Source of the DNA: Clostridiales bacterium
GTDB lineage: Bacteria; Bacillota; Clostridia; Christensenellales; Aristaeellaceae
DNA: 64,000 nt
Assembly: GCA_004556155.1 (NCBI GenBank)
Contig: SFIM01000028.1
Coordinates: 1 to 64,000, forward strand
Reading direction: 5' to 3'
The notes below the pieces were generated by a model. The model had not been told where the DNA came from, searched no databases, and worked only from the letters and a program-made list of their open reading frames with translations. This document shows positions 1 through 8,798 of this stretch, piece after piece (position 1 is the first letter of the stretch; every line of letters starts with the position of its first letter). Position numbers and translations under genes: made by a program.

Positions 1-117
1 GCCCCGCGCTACTGCCTTGCGGCAAGCGCGGGTTTCGGGCGGCAATTTACAAAATTGCGCGCCCTCAGCCGCCTGCGGCGGCGCTATGACTCAAGAAAGA
101 AACGTACCCTTCGTCGC
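1..117. repeat. Modular palindromic element, copy 1 (right end only, cut by window edge)
   Basis: This holds the GC-rich 'E' module (CCCGCGCTACTGCC, CGGGCGGCAATTTACAAAATT, then GCGCCCTCAGCCGCC) followed by the outer-arm sequence CTCAAGAAAGAAACGT. The same string recurs at 9092-9203, 24787-24870, 29016-29110, 55184-55264 and 60112-60190. The rest of the copy lies outside the window. Short reading frames through it are repeat-derived and not credible genes. Bases 118-189, up to the nnr stop, show no recognisable feature. Confidence 0.85.
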
Positions 118-189
118 AATAAGAAACGCCCGCCTGTCCGGTAGGATGGCGAGCGTATAAAAGTGAAAGCCTGTAAGCGTCCCGCGGGG

Positions 190-1647
190 TTAGCCCTCGC
201 ACGCACCCAGGCTGTCGATCACATCGCCGGTCAGCGCGGCGCGTACACCGCAGCGCTTGCCCGCGGCAATGCCCGCCAAACCCAGCCATAGGCAGGCCGC
301 GCGCATCGCGTCAAACATGGGCAGACCCTGCCCCAGGAGCGATGCCAGAATGCCCGCCAGCGCGTCGCCGCTGCCGCCCTTGGCCAGCGCGGGCGAACCC
401 ACCGCGTTCAGCGCGCACTGCTGCCCGTCCGCCGTCAGCATCACCGTTACCGCGGACTTGAGCACCACATTGCAGCCGTATTTCGCCCGCAGCGCCTCCG
501 CCGCGCCCAGCTTGTCCGATAGCACAGCGGGAATTTCCCAGCCAAGCAGCCGCGCCGCCTCGCCCGCATGCGGGGTGATCACCGCGCGCGCGCCCAGTTG
601 CTGCGGATGCCCGGCCAGCAGGTTCAGCGCCCCCGCGTCCCATACCTGGTAGGCATCGGTAGCCTTCAAACGCATCATATCCGCATAGGTATCATCATTT
701 TCGGCAATACCGCAGCCCATCAGCAGCGCATCGCACTTGGGCGTGGGCTGATCCTCCGCCGCAAGACACGTGGCGTTGGGCACCTCCTGCTGCAAAACGG
801 GCATCGCAGCGCGCGGGCAAATCACCGTCGTCAGCCCCGCGCCGGCATGCAGCGCCGCGCGGGCAGCCATCATCGCCGCGCCCGCCATGCCCAGGCTGCC
901 GGCGTAGATGACCGTGCGCCCGCAATCGCCCTTGTGCGCGGAGGCCGGGCGATCGGGCAGCAGCGTGTGCAGATCGCCCTCCTCATTTACCAGCAGCCCG
1001 CCCTGCGGGTCAAACTCCCGCGGCAGCCCGATGGGCGCCACCGTGATTTCGCCCACGCAGTCGCGGCGCTCGGTCAGGTACAGGCCGGGCTTGGGGCGGT
1101 GGAACGTTACCGTCCAGATTGCCCGCGCGCACACGCCCTCCACCGCGCCGGTGGCGGCGTCCATGCCGCTGGGCACGTCGATGGACAGCATCGGCCCGCA
1201 GGTGTTGGCCCAGGTCAGCAGCCGGCCCGCGGGCGAATCCGCCGCGATGCTGCCCGTAAAGCCCGTGCCAAACAGCGCGTCCACCACCGCGTCGTATTCA
1301 TCTTCCAGCAGCTCGTCGGGCACGGCTTCAATATCCGCGCCCATGGCTTGCAGATGGCGCAGGTTGATCTGCGCCTCGGCGGTCTTGGGCGTATCCAGCA
1401 GGATGATGCGCGCAAAGCCCCGCGCCTGCAGCAGCAGGCGCGCCATCACCAGGCCGTCGCCGCCGTTGTTGCCCGGCCCGCACAGGAACAGCACGTTCTT
1501 GCCGCGGCAATCGCAGCCCAGCAGATCCAGCAGCACGTCAAAGGCAGCGCGCGCGGCGGTTTCCATCGTCAGCAGCGGGGACAAGCCCGCGGCGAAGGCG
1601 GTCTGCTCGGCCGCTTGCATCTGGGTAGGCAGAATCGTATGTAGCAT
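190..1647 (-). CDS. nnr: Bifunctional NAD(P)HX epimerase / ADP-dependent NAD(P)HX dehydratase
   Basis: A 485-residue metabolite-repair enzyme. Its N-terminal half (about 1-210) is a YjeF_N/NnrE epimerase domain with GPGNNGGDGLVMARLLL and PSGMDAATG. Its C-terminal half (about 225-485) is a ribokinase-fold NnrD dehydratase with GGSGDALAGI near the end. In this family the protein epimerises and dehydrates hydrated NADH and NADPH back to usable cofactor, in the cytoplasm. The length matches bacterial fused Nnr proteins. It is the last gene of a minus-strand operon, starting 2 bases after the acpS stop, and acpS-nnr adjacency is common in Bacillota. Identification is firm. Confidence 0.95.
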   Translation of the reverse strand: MLHTILPTQMQAAEQTAFAAGLSPLLTMETAARAAFDVLLDLLGCDCRGKNVLFLCGPGNNGGDGLVMARLLLQARGFARIILLDTPKTAEAQINLRHLQAMGADIEAVPDELLEDEYDAVVDALFGTGFTGSIAADSPAGRLLTWANTCGPMLSIDVPSGMDAATGAVEGVCARAIWTVTFHRPKPGLYLTERRDCVGEITVAPIGLPREFDPQGGLLVNEEGDLHTLLPDRPASAHKGDCGRTVIYAGSLGMAGAAMMAARAALHAGAGLTTVICPRAAMPVLQQEVPNATCLAAEDQPTPKCDALLMGCGIAENDDTYADMMRLKATDAYQVWDAGALNLLAGHPQQLGARAVITPHAGEAARLLGWEIPAVLSDKLGAAEALRAKYGCNVVLKSAVTVMLTADGQQCALNAVGSPALAKGGSGDALAGILASLLGQGLPMFDAMRAACLWLGLAGIAAGKRCGVRAALTGDVIDSLGACEG

Positions 1648-1649
1648 TG

Positions 1650-2018
1650 TTATCCCTCCAATATAGCAGTTGCCATGGCGTAATCGCCATCATGGGTGAC
1701 GCTTAAAAAGGCGCTTTGTGCCCCGCGCGCTTGCAGGGCGGAGCGCGTTTTTTCGTTGATCAGATAGGCAGGCGCGCCGGATGTATCGTGGGTGATCTCT
1801 ACATCGGCGGGCGCAAGGGAGCCAAAGCCCGTGCCCAGCGCCTTGACCAGCGCCTCCTTGGCGGCAAATATGCCTGCCGCCGTCTGCGCGCCGCGTGCGC
1901 GCGCGGCGATGTACGCGCGCTCCCCCTCGGTGAAATACCGATGGAGAAAGCGCCCGTCCGCCATGATTTTTTCCATGCGCGATATCGCGCACAGATCGCA
2001 CCCCAGCCCGCGGATCAT
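1650..2018 (-). CDS. acpS: Holo-[acyl-carrier-protein] synthase
   Basis: A 122-residue protein that transfers 4'-phosphopantetheine from CoA to acyl carrier protein, needed for fatty-acid synthesis. The N-terminal GLGCDL carries the metal-binding Asp8, and FAAKEALVKALGTG holds the conserved Glu and Lys residues. The length fits the trimeric AcpS family. The start at 2018 gives an ATGA overlap with the stop of the upstream peptidase gene, implying translational coupling. A longer reading frame extends upstream in frame but only shadows the neighbouring gene. Confidence 0.93.
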   Translation of the reverse strand: MIRGLGCDLCAISRMEKIMADGRFLHRYFTEGERAYIAARARGAQTAAGIFAAKEALVKALGTGFGSLAPADVEITHDTSGAPAYLINEKTRSALQARGAQSAFLSVTHDGDYAMATAILEG

Positions 2019-2983
2019 GCGTCCAGCGAGAACAGGATGGCGTTTGCGATGGCGCGGGCCGTCACCTCGGCCGCGGCGGCGCAGAGCTTGACAAAGTTCA
2101 CGTCGCTGCCCACCCTGCCCGTGGCCAGGGCAAACATCGTGTCGCCGTCCATTTGCGTATGCACGGGGCGAATGGCGCGCGCCAGGCCGTCGTGGGCAAC
2201 ATCGGCCAGGCGGTTGGCCTGCTCCTTGGTCAGGGCGCAATCCACCGCCACCACGCCGATGGTGGTATTGCTGCCCGGCGCGGGAATGCGCAGCTGCTGC
2301 GGCGCGGGGGATTGCCCGCACAGCAGCCCCTCGGCGCGCACGCGCGTGCCATCCTCCAGGCTGGCGCAGGCAATGCACTCGCCCGTGACGGGGTGGTAGA
2401 CGTCGCCCACGGCGTTGACCGCCACGACCGCGCCCACCGTTACGCCCTCGGGCAGGGTGATGCTGGCGCTGCCCACGCCGCCCTGCTGGGGATGCGCGCC
2501 CACCACCAGCTTTCCCACCGTGGCCCCGCAGCCCGCGCCCACCGCGCCCTGCGCCATGCCCTTGGCGGCGCTCATGCAGGCGGATATGCCCATGGAAGCG
2601 TCCGGGCGCACGGCGGAATCGCCCACGCCCAGGTCAAACAGCACGGCGGCGGGCACGATGGGCACGCGCGCGCCGGCCATTTCCAGGCCCACGCCCATCT
2701 GCTCCAGATACCGCATCACGCCGTCCGCGGCGGCCAGGCCATAGGCGCTGCCGCCGGACAGCACCACCGCGTGCGCGCGCTCCACCAGATTGCCGGGGCG
2801 CAGCAGATCGGTTTCCCGCGTGCCGGGGGCCGCGCCGCGCACGGACACCCCGCCCACCGCGCCCTCAGCCTGGGGCAGCACCACGGTAACGCCGGTCATG
2901 GCCTGGGCGTTTTGCGCCTGGCCCACGCGGATGCCGTGCACGCGGGTGATATCGCCGGGGAAGGGCCGATAAATATTGGCCAT
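2015..2983 (-). CDS. P1 (DmpA/S58) family peptidase
   Basis: A 322-residue N-terminal-nucleophile hydrolase of the P1/S58 family (L-aminopeptidase D-Ala-esterase/amidase type). Characteristic stretches are VVLSGGSAYGL, DASMGISACM and PGSNTTIGVVAVDCALTK. In this family the precursor cleaves itself just before a Ser/Thr nucleophile, here within SNTT. The native substrate is unknown; members release N-terminal residues or cleave beta-peptides. It lies 14 bases after the alpha/beta hydrolase stop and overlaps acpS by 4 bases, so it is operonic with both. No signal peptide is seen, so it is probably cytoplasmic. Confidence 0.9.
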   Translation of the reverse strand: MANIYRPFPGDITRVHGIRVGQAQNAQAMTGVTVVLPQAEGAVGGVSVRGAAPGTRETDLLRPGNLVERAHAVVLSGGSAYGLAAADGVMRYLEQMGVGLEMAGARVPIVPAAVLFDLGVGDSAVRPDASMGISACMSAAKGMAQGAVGAGCGATVGKLVVGAHPQQGGVGSASITLPEGVTVGAVVAVNAVGDVYHPVTGECIACASLEDGTRVRAEGLLCGQSPAPQQLRIPAPGSNTTIGVVAVDCALTKEQANRLADVAHDGLARAIRPVHTQMDGDTMFALATGRVGSDVNFVKLCAAAAEVTARAIANAILFSLDA

Positions 2984-2997
2984 GGAAAATCACTCCT

Positions 2998-3924
2998 TTA
3001 TTTCATGTGACGATTCAGCCAGTCGATCAGCTCGGCGGTGATCTCGTCGCGGTTGGTTTCGTTAAACAGCTCGTGCCGCGCGCCGGGATACAGGCGCACG
3101 GTTACATCGCGCACGCCCGCATCGCGGAACTGCTGCGCCACGGTGTTCACGCCCTTGCCCTGCGTGCCGATGGGATCGGCGTCGCCGGAGATGAACAGCA
3201 CGGGCAGGTTGCCCGGCAGCGCGGCCAGGCGGTGCAGGCGGGACAGGCTTTTGAGCCCCGTGAACATATCGTAGTAGCCGCGCGCGGTGAACAGGAAGCC
3301 GCAGCGGAGATCGGCCATGTATTTGTCCACCTCGGCGGTATCGCGGCTGAGCCAGTCAAAGGGCGTGCGCGCGGGGGCGAAGGCCTTGTTATTGTCCTTG
3401 GACATCAGGCGGTCAACCAGCGGCGCGGGCTTTTGCCAGCCGCCGAAGACGCCGCACAGCGCCGCCGCCGCGCGGGCCACGCTGCACAGGGGGCCGGGGA
3501 ACCAGCCCGTGCCGCAGATGACGGCGGCGGTCAGATCGCCGCCATAGCGCAGCAGGTATTCGCGGGTGACGAAGCTGCCCATGCTGTGACCCAGGATGGC
3601 GAAGCGCTGGCCGGGAAAGCGCTTGAGCAGCATTTCATGGGCGGCGTGCACATCCTCCACCAGGTGATCCCAGCCGTCCTTGCGGCCAAAGAAGCCCAGC
3701 TCGTCCTCGCGCGCATCCTCGCCATGGCCCAGGTGGCTATGCCCGGCCACGGTGTAGCCCGCCGCGCACAGCGCGCGCGCCAGCCGATCATAGCGGGCAA
3801 TGTGCTCAGCCATGCCATGCACCAGCTGAATCACGCCGCGGCAGGGCGCATCCGTCTGCCACAGGTACAGGGTGAGCGGCTGGCCCGCGACCGAGGTGAA
3901 GGGGATTTTCTCAAGCGTAATCAT
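2998..3924 (-). CDS. Alpha/beta hydrolase (monoacylglycerol lipase / lysophospholipase-like)
   Basis: A 308-residue serine hydrolase (Hydrolase_4/S33 type). The nucleophile elbow GHSMGS places the catalytic serine at about 114. SGDADP (about 250) and GARHELFNE (about 281) supply the Asp and His. The oxyanion region is VHGMAEH. There is no signal peptide. The start is preceded by GAAAGGAGC at good spacing, making this the first gene of the minus-strand operon leading to the P1 peptidase, acpS and nnr. The substrate is probably a lipid monoester, but the sequence does not fix it. Confidence 0.88.
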   Translation of the reverse strand: MITLEKIPFTSVAGQPLTLYLWQTDAPCRGVIQLVHGMAEHIARYDRLARALCAAGYTVAGHSHLGHGEDAREDELGFFGRKDGWDHLVEDVHAAHEMLLKRFPGQRFAILGHSMGSFVTREYLLRYGGDLTAAVICGTGWFPGPLCSVARAAAALCGVFGGWQKPAPLVDRLMSKDNNKAFAPARTPFDWLSRDTAEVDKYMADLRCGFLFTARGYYDMFTGLKSLSRLHRLAALPGNLPVLFISGDADPIGTQGKGVNTVAQQFRDAGVRDVTVRLYPGARHELFNETNRDEITAELIDWLNRHMK

Positions 3925-4043
3925 GCAAAAGCTCCTTTCAGGGCAAAAGCGGTGGAAATTTGATTTGATACCTTTATTTTATCACAACCTGCCTAAAAAG
4001 TATACGGGCAGGAAACGGGGAGGCGGGGGAGCGGCTTGCACGC

Positions 4044-4081
4044 AAAAAAGCCCCGCCAGCTCCTTGCGGAACGGGCGGGGC
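4044..4081 (-). terminator. Rho-independent terminator of the sugar-ABC ATPase gene
   Basis: An 8-bp GC stem (GCCCCGCC/GGCGGGGC) is followed on the minus strand by six T residues. It lies 24 bases past the stop of the ABC ATPase gene. Confidence 0.9.
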
Positions 4082-4104
4082 GAAGATCCATTGATGCGCT
4101 ATGA

Positions 4105-5226
4105 TCAGCGGTTCAGGATGGTTTCTTCGGTTTCCTTATCGAAGAAGTGCAGGCGGCTGGTATCCATGGCCACTTCGATGTTGTCGCCGTTGCGGGTGGC
4201 AGTGCGAGGATCAACGCGAGCGATCACGTTTTCTTCCTTGCCGGAGGTGGACAGGTACAGGTAGGTTTCGGAGCCCATCAGCTCGGTCACTTCTACATGA
4301 ACCTTGAACTTGGCGTCGGCATGCTCGGCCACGTATTCGGGCGCGTCGTCAAGGTTTTCGGGGCGGATGCCCATGACAACCTGCTTGCCGATGTAGCTTT
4401 CATCCTTGAACTTGGCCAGCTTTTCAGCGGGAACCTTGATCTTGTTATCGCCGAACACAGCGTACACGCCGCCGTTTTCCTTGCGCAGCTCAACATCGAA
4501 GAAGTTCATCTGCGGGCTGCCGATGAAGCCGGCCACGAACTTGTTGGCGGGATAGTCATAGTTGTTCTGGGGGGTATCAACCTGCTGGATGAAGCCATCC
4601 TTCATGATGACGATACGGGAGCCCATGGTCATGGCCTCGGTCTGGTCATGGGTTACGTAGATGAAGGTGGTCTGCAGGCGCTGATGCAGCTTGGTGATTT
4701 CGGTACGCATCTGCACGCGCAGCTTGGCGTCCAGGTTGGACAGCGGTTCGTCCATCAGGAAGACCTTGGGCTCACGCACGATGGCACGGCCCAGGGCAAC
4801 GCGCTGGCGCTGGCCGCCGGACAGGGCCTTGGGCTTGCGGTTGAGCAGGAACTCGATGCCCAGGATGCGGGCAGCTTCGTTTACGCGGCGCTTGATTTCT
4901 TCCTTGGGGGTCTTGCGCAGCTTCAGGCCGAAGGCCATGTTATCATAAACCGTCATATGGGGATACAGCGCGTAGTTCTGGAATACCATGGCGATGTCGC
5001 GATCCTTGGGCGCGACGTCGTTTACCAGTTTGTCGCCGATGTACAGCTCGCCCTCGGAGATTTCTTCCAGGCCGGCAACCATGCGCAGGGTGGTGGACTT
5101 ACCGCAGCCGGAGGGGCCGACCAGAACGATAAATTCCTTGTCTTCGATATCCAAGCAGAAATCGCTTACCGCGGTAACGCCGCCGGCATATACTTTGTAA
5201 ATGTGATTAAGGGATACGCTTGCCAT
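4105..5226 (-). CDS. ugpC: Sugar ABC transporter ATP-binding protein (MsmK/UgpC type)
   Basis: A 373-residue ATPase of the carbohydrate-uptake-1 ABC family. It has Walker A GPSGCGKST, signature LSGGQRQRVALGRAI, Walker B VFLMDEPLSNLDA and a C-terminal TOBE/MalK-like regulatory domain (about 235-373). The start at 5226 has GGAGGAATTT upstream; a longer in-frame start lacks such a site. No permease or binding protein is adjacent, as expected for MsmK-like ATPases that energise several importers encoded elsewhere. It is monocistronic, with its own terminator and a TATAAT -10 on the minus strand at 5291-5296. Confidence 0.93.
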   Translation of the reverse strand: MASVSLNHIYKVYAGGVTAVSDFCLDIEDKEFIVLVGPSGCGKSTTLRMVAGLEEISEGELYIGDKLVNDVAPKDRDIAMVFQNYALYPHMTVYDNMAFGLKLRKTPKEEIKRRVNEAARILGIEFLLNRKPKALSGGQRQRVALGRAIVREPKVFLMDEPLSNLDAKLRVQMRTEITKLHQRLQTTFIYVTHDQTEAMTMGSRIVIMKDGFIQQVDTPQNNYDYPANKFVAGFIGSPQMNFFDVELRKENGGVYAVFGDNKIKVPAEKLAKFKDESYIGKQVVMGIRPENLDDAPEYVAEHADAKFKVHVEVTELMGSETYLYLSTSGKEENVIARVDPRTATRNGDNIEVAMDTSRLHFFDKETEETILNR

Positions 5227-5483
5227 AATAAAATTCCTCCTTTGAGTCGTCCATCGACGCAAGCGCTGGGCATTTCAGCGATGTGCTTTTATTATACGGA
5301 AAAGGCCATTTAATTACCAGTCGCGGTTTACCCAAATATTCAATATCACATTTGTGCACTTATTGTACCAATGGGCCAGATTTTAACCGTTGAATCCAAC
5401 TGAAATTTGCGATTTTATAGCCTCTGTGCCGGTATTTTATGTTATAATATGAAAGAACACATACCAAACCGGAGAAAACAGGC
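5227..5483. promoter_or_regulatory. Divergent intergenic region (ABC ATPase / sirtuin)
   Basis: An AT-rich gap between divergent genes. A minus-strand -10 (ATTATA read on plus, 5291-5296) serves the ATPase gene. A plus-strand TATAAT (5443-5448) lies 36 bases before the sirtuin ATG. Neither has a good TTGACA partner. No riboswitch or strong palindrome was seen. Confidence 0.55.
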
Positions 5484-6194
5484 ATGCAAAACGATCTGCG
5501 GGCGCTGATTGCGCAAAGCCGCCGCGTGGTATTTTTCGGCGGCGCGGGGGTATCTACCGAAAGCGGCATCCCCGATTTTCGGGGTGAAAACGGGCTGTAT
5601 CGCCAGAAATTTGCCTATCCGCCCGAGGTCATCCTGAGCCACAGCTTTTTTATGCGGCACACGGAGGCGTTTTTTGATTTTTACCGCCAGCGGATGCTCT
5701 GCCCCGGCGCGCAGCCCTCGCGGGCGCACCGGATCCTGGCGGATATGGAGCGCGCGGGCAAGCTGACGGGCATTGTGACGCAGAACATTGACGGCTTGCA
5801 TCAGGCGGCGGGCAGCCAGAACGTGCTGGAGCTGCACGGCTCGGTCAAGCGCAATTACTGCATGCAGTGCCGCCGTTTTTATCCCGAAACCGCGGTGGCG
5901 GACAGCACGGGCGTGCCGCGCTGCGCCTGCGGGGGCATCATCAAGCCCGACGTGGTGCTCTATGAGGAATCGCTGGACGAGGGCGTGATGACCCGCGCGC
6001 TGCAATTGATTGCCGACAGCGATCTTTTGATCGTGGGCGGCACATCGCTGACCGTTTACCCTGCGGCGGGCTTTATCACCTATCGCGGCGGCAAGCTCGC
6101 GGTGATCAACAAGACCCCCACCGCTGCGGACGCGCAGGCCGATCTATGCAGTCACGGCAGCGTGGGCGACGCGCTGGCAGCCGCGTGGGAGTAA
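5484..6194 (+). CDS. NAD-dependent protein deacylase, Sir2 family
   Basis: A 236-residue sirtuin. It has the NAD-binding GAGVSTESGIPDFRG (20-34), TQNIDGLH (99-106), catalytic His118 in ELHGS, and a zinc site C126-x2-C129 with C147-x-C149. Family members remove acetyl or other acyl groups from lysine using NAD+, releasing nicotinamide and O-acyl-ADP-ribose, in the cytoplasm. The length fits the short bacterial CobB class. It is transcribed alone, with a repeat element 24 bases after the stop. The acyl specificity cannot be decided here. Confidence 0.93.
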   Translation: MQNDLRALIAQSRRVVFFGGAGVSTESGIPDFRGENGLYRQKFAYPPEVILSHSFFMRHTEAFFDFYRQRMLCPGAQPSRAHRILADMERAGKLTGIVTQNIDGLHQAAGSQNVLELHGSVKRNYCMQCRRFYPETAVADSTGVPRCACGGIIKPDVVLYEESLDEGVMTRALQLIADSDLLIVGGTSLTVYPAAGFITYRGGKLAVINKTPTAADAQADLCSHGSVGDALAAAWE

Positions 6195-6218
6195 GGAGAC
6201 GAAGGGGGACGGAGGAGG

Positions 6219-6508
6219 ACGTTACTTTCTTGAGTCATAGCGCCGCCGCTAACTATCGCAGTCAGCCAAGTCTGATTCCCGCACCCAACCACGCCTCCGT
6301 GGCACGCCGATTTTAATCGGCGCGGGCTGGCGAAGCCAGACCATAGGGGAAAAATGAAGAATCGCCCGGTTGGAGTTTACTCCAGACCGAGCGATTCAAG
6401 TTTTTTCCTGCCACGGGGCAGCAGTGCCGCCTTCCAATTTTATTCAAGCAGCTTTTACGTCACACACAGCCTTCTTTGATTCTTTCTTGGGCTCCAAGAA
6501 AGAATCGT
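6219..6508. repeat. Modular palindromic element, copy 2
   Basis: Outer arm ACGTTACTTTCTTGAGTCA on the left and TTCTTTCTTGGGCTCCAAGAA on the right. Inside, CGTGGCACGCC pairs with TTTTTTCCTGCCACGGGGC around a hairpin (CGCCCGGTTGGAG / CTCCAGACCGAGCG). The right half carries CTTCCAATTTTATTCAAGC and TTTTACGTCACACAC. The left copy of the E module is cut down to ATAGCGCCGCCGC. It fills the 333-base gap between the convergent sirtuin and secreted-protein genes. No credible gene lies inside. Confidence 0.85.
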
Positions 6509-6527
6509 ACTTCCTCGTCTCCCGTCC

Positions 6528-7145
6528 TTACTGTGCGGAAACCGTCAGCAGCGCCACGGGCAGCTCGCCCGCGCTGAAGGCGGAGCGGGGCAGCTCAAAG
6601 CTCACAGTGCCGTCCGCGGAGACGGTATCCAGCGCGTTCTGCGCGCCCACGATGGTGCAGGCGGCGCCCATATCGGCAGGCAGCGTCACGCGGATGGCGC
6701 CCAGCGGGCAGCGCAGGCGGCCGCCGTATTCAAAGGCAACCGTCAGGTATTGCTGGCCGTTCCACTCGCCCGCGCGCACAATGGCCTCGCCCTGGGGCAG
6801 CGCGCGGTCAACGCCCGTCACCTGCGCCGCAACGGCCGCAAAGCCGCGCACGCCGTCCACGCCGCCGCATACCGGGCACAGCTTGGCCGTCGTAGCCTCG
6901 CCCGCGCTCAGGGTGATGCGCTCGCAGCTGGTCTCGCGCTCCTCGCCGCAGCCGTCATAGCGGCAGAAGGCCGTATGATGCTTCACGCGCGTGGGGAACC
7001 ATTCGCCATACCAGTGGCCGTGCAGCTTGCCATCCTTGGTGGGCTGCTGGCAAACGGGCGCGGCCGCGGATTCGGCCAGGGCGGATACGCAGCACAGCGC
7101 CAGCAGCGCGGCCAGCGCCAGGCAAAGCAGCTGATTCTTTTTCAT
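6528..7145 (-). CDS. Secreted hypothetical protein with Cys pairs
   Basis: A 205-residue protein not recognised as a known family. Residues 1-25 form a signal peptide (MKKNQLLCLALAALLALCC, then VSALAES). The mature part begins with a Cys/His-rich stretch (CQQP, HTAFCRYDGCGEE, CERI, CPVCGGV) that could bind a metal or form disulfides. The C-terminal half (about 110-205) looks like beta strands. The start at 7145 has GGAGGACATTTGC upstream; an in-frame ATG at 7205 lacks a ribosome site and would bury the signal peptide. It is convergent with the sirtuin gene across a repeat element. Function is unknown. Confidence 0.7.
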   Translation of the reverse strand: MKKNQLLCLALAALLALCCVSALAESAAAPVCQQPTKDGKLHGHWYGEWFPTRVKHHTAFCRYDGCGEERETSCERITLSAGEATTAKLCPVCGGVDGVRGFAAVAAQVTGVDRALPQGEAIVRAGEWNGQQYLTVAFEYGGRLRCPLGAIRVTLPADMGAACTIVGAQNALDTVSADGTVSFELPRSAFSAGELPVALLTVSAQ

Positions 7146-7310
7146 TGCAAATGTCCTCCAATTCCATACTGGATGATCTTTCCATTTATAATAGAATACA
7201 AACAAAAAGCAAGCAAAGGCGGGAAAAACTCTTTCCGAACATTAGACGCTTCGAAAAGCCATTTGGTTCGCACTTTTGCAGTATTTTTAAAAATAAATTT
7301 ACAATTGCGC

Positions 7311-7338
7311 TTGACGTGTTCGCTTTTTCTGGTATAAT
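7311..7338 (+). promoter_or_regulatory. Sigma-A promoter of the purine permease gene
   Basis: TTGACG (7311-7316) and TATAAT (7333-7338) with a 16-base spacer. The leader to the ATG at 7390 is only about 45 bases, too short for a purine riboswitch, so control would act at initiation. Confidence 0.85.
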
Positions 7339-7389
7339 AAAGGCTGTTTTTCCGCGCAAGACAAAATTGAAACGGAGGGCGTTCCTATC

Positions 7390-8703
7390 ATGCAACTGCT
7401 CGAGAAGACCTTCAAGCTCAAGGAGCACAAGACCACCGTGCTGACCGAGGTCGTGGGCGGCATTACCACCTTCTTCGCGATGGCCTACATCATCTTCGTC
7501 AACCCCAACTTTCTGTCCCAGACGGGCATGGATCACACCGCTGTGATGCTGGCCACCTGCATCAGCGCCGCCATCGGCAGCCTGCTGACCGCCTTCCTGG
7601 CCAACGTGCCCTTCGCGCAGGCGCCCGGCATGGGTCTGAACGCCTTCTTCACCTACACCATCTGCTTTGGCATGGGCTACACCTGGCAGCAGGGCCTGGC
7701 CATCGTGTTCATCAGCGGCCTGATCTTCCTGGCCGTCACGGTTTCTCCCCTGCGCAGCAAGATCATCGCCTCCATCCCCGCCTCGCTCAAGGCGGCCATC
7801 AGCGCGGGCATCGGCCTGTTCATCTGCCTGATCGGCCTGCTGAACGCGGGCATTGTCACCGCGGGCAACAACCTGCTGGATCTGAGCAACATCACCACCG
7901 GCGCGCCGCTGCTGGCGCTGATCGGCCTGCTGCTCACCGGCGTGCTGATGGCCTGGAAGGTCAAGGGCGCGCTGTTCATCGGCATCATCCTGACCACGCT
8001 GATCGGCATCCCCATGGGGCAGACCAACGTATCCAACATCAGCATCAGCTTTGAGGGCATCTCCATGGCGCCCACGTTCTTCAAGCTGTCCTTCTCCGGC
8101 CTGTTCGCCATGGGCGTGCTGCCCCTGCTGACGGCTGTGATCACCTTTGCCATGTGCGATTGCTTTGACACCGTGGGCACGCTGCTGGGCACCGCCGGCG
8201 CCTCCGGCATGCTGGACAAGGACGGCAACCTGCCCGGCGGCGACCGCGCGCTGATTGCCGATGCGGCCGCCACCTGCGTGGGTGCGCTGCTGGGCACCTC
8301 CACCGTGACCACCTTCGTCGAGTCCTCCACCGGCATTTCCGAGGGTGCGCGCACCGGCCTGTCCAGCGTGGTCACCGGCCTGCTGTTCCTGCTGGCCTGC
8401 GTGCTGGCGCCCATCGCGGGCATTATCCCCAGCGCTGCCACCGCCCCCGCGCTGATCATTGTGGGCATGTTCATGATCGGCAACGTAGCCAAGATCGATT
8501 GGAAGGATCCCGAAGTGGCGCTGCCCTGCTTCCTGACCATCGCCATGATGCCCTTTGCCTACTCCATTTCCGATGGCATCGGCTTTGGCATCATCAGCTA
8601 CACCGTGATCAAGGTGTGCCGCGGCAAGGTCAAGGAGGTGCCCGTGCTGATGTACGTGCTCAGCGTGCTGTTCGTGGCCATGTACGTGCTCAGCGCGCTG
8701 TAA
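7390..8703 (+). CDS. NCS2-family purine permease (AzgA/PbuG type, guanine/hypoxanthine)
   Basis: A 437-residue membrane protein with about 12-14 hydrophobic segments. It matches the AzgA-like branch of NCS2 transporters: opening TTVLTEVVGGITTFFAMAYI, then NPNFLSQTGMD, APGMGLNAFF and a late TVTTFVESSTGISEGARTGL. Family members import guanine, hypoxanthine or adenine with protons. The ribosome site is ACGGAGGGCG. It is a single gene between its own promoter and terminator. The exact base preference is not determinable. Confidence 0.9.
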   Translation: MQLLEKTFKLKEHKTTVLTEVVGGITTFFAMAYIIFVNPNFLSQTGMDHTAVMLATCISAAIGSLLTAFLANVPFAQAPGMGLNAFFTYTICFGMGYTWQQGLAIVFISGLIFLAVTVSPLRSKIIASIPASLKAAISAGIGLFICLIGLLNAGIVTAGNNLLDLSNITTGAPLLALIGLLLTGVLMAWKVKGALFIGIILTTLIGIPMGQTNVSNISISFEGISMAPTFFKLSFSGLFAMGVLPLLTAVITFAMCDCFDTVGTLLGTAGASGMLDKDGNLPGGDRALIADAAATCVGALLGTSTVTTFVESSTGISEGARTGLSSVVTGLLFLLACVLAPIAGIIPSAATAPALIIVGMFMIGNVAKIDWKDPEVALPCFLTIAMMPFAYSISDGIGFGIISYTVIKVCRGKVKEVPVLMYVLSVLFVAMYVLSAL

Positions 8704-8738
8704 TGCGCGGCTTTCCCCGCAAGAATTTCATACTGTAA

Positions 8739-8775
8739 GCTGGCCGGCCCGCTCAACCGCGGGCTGGCTTTTTTG
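8739..8775 (+). terminator. Terminator of the purine permease gene
   Basis: Stem GCCGGCCCGC / GCGGGCTGGC with a short loop, followed by TTTTTT, 36 bases after the stop. Confidence 0.9.
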
Positions 8776-8798
8776 ATGGGAAGAGGGGGCGGGGGGGG

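Noticed and set aside
7339..7389. Possible purine riboswitch ahead of the NCS2 permease
   Set aside because: The leader is about 45 bases and lacks the aptamer core; there is no room for it.
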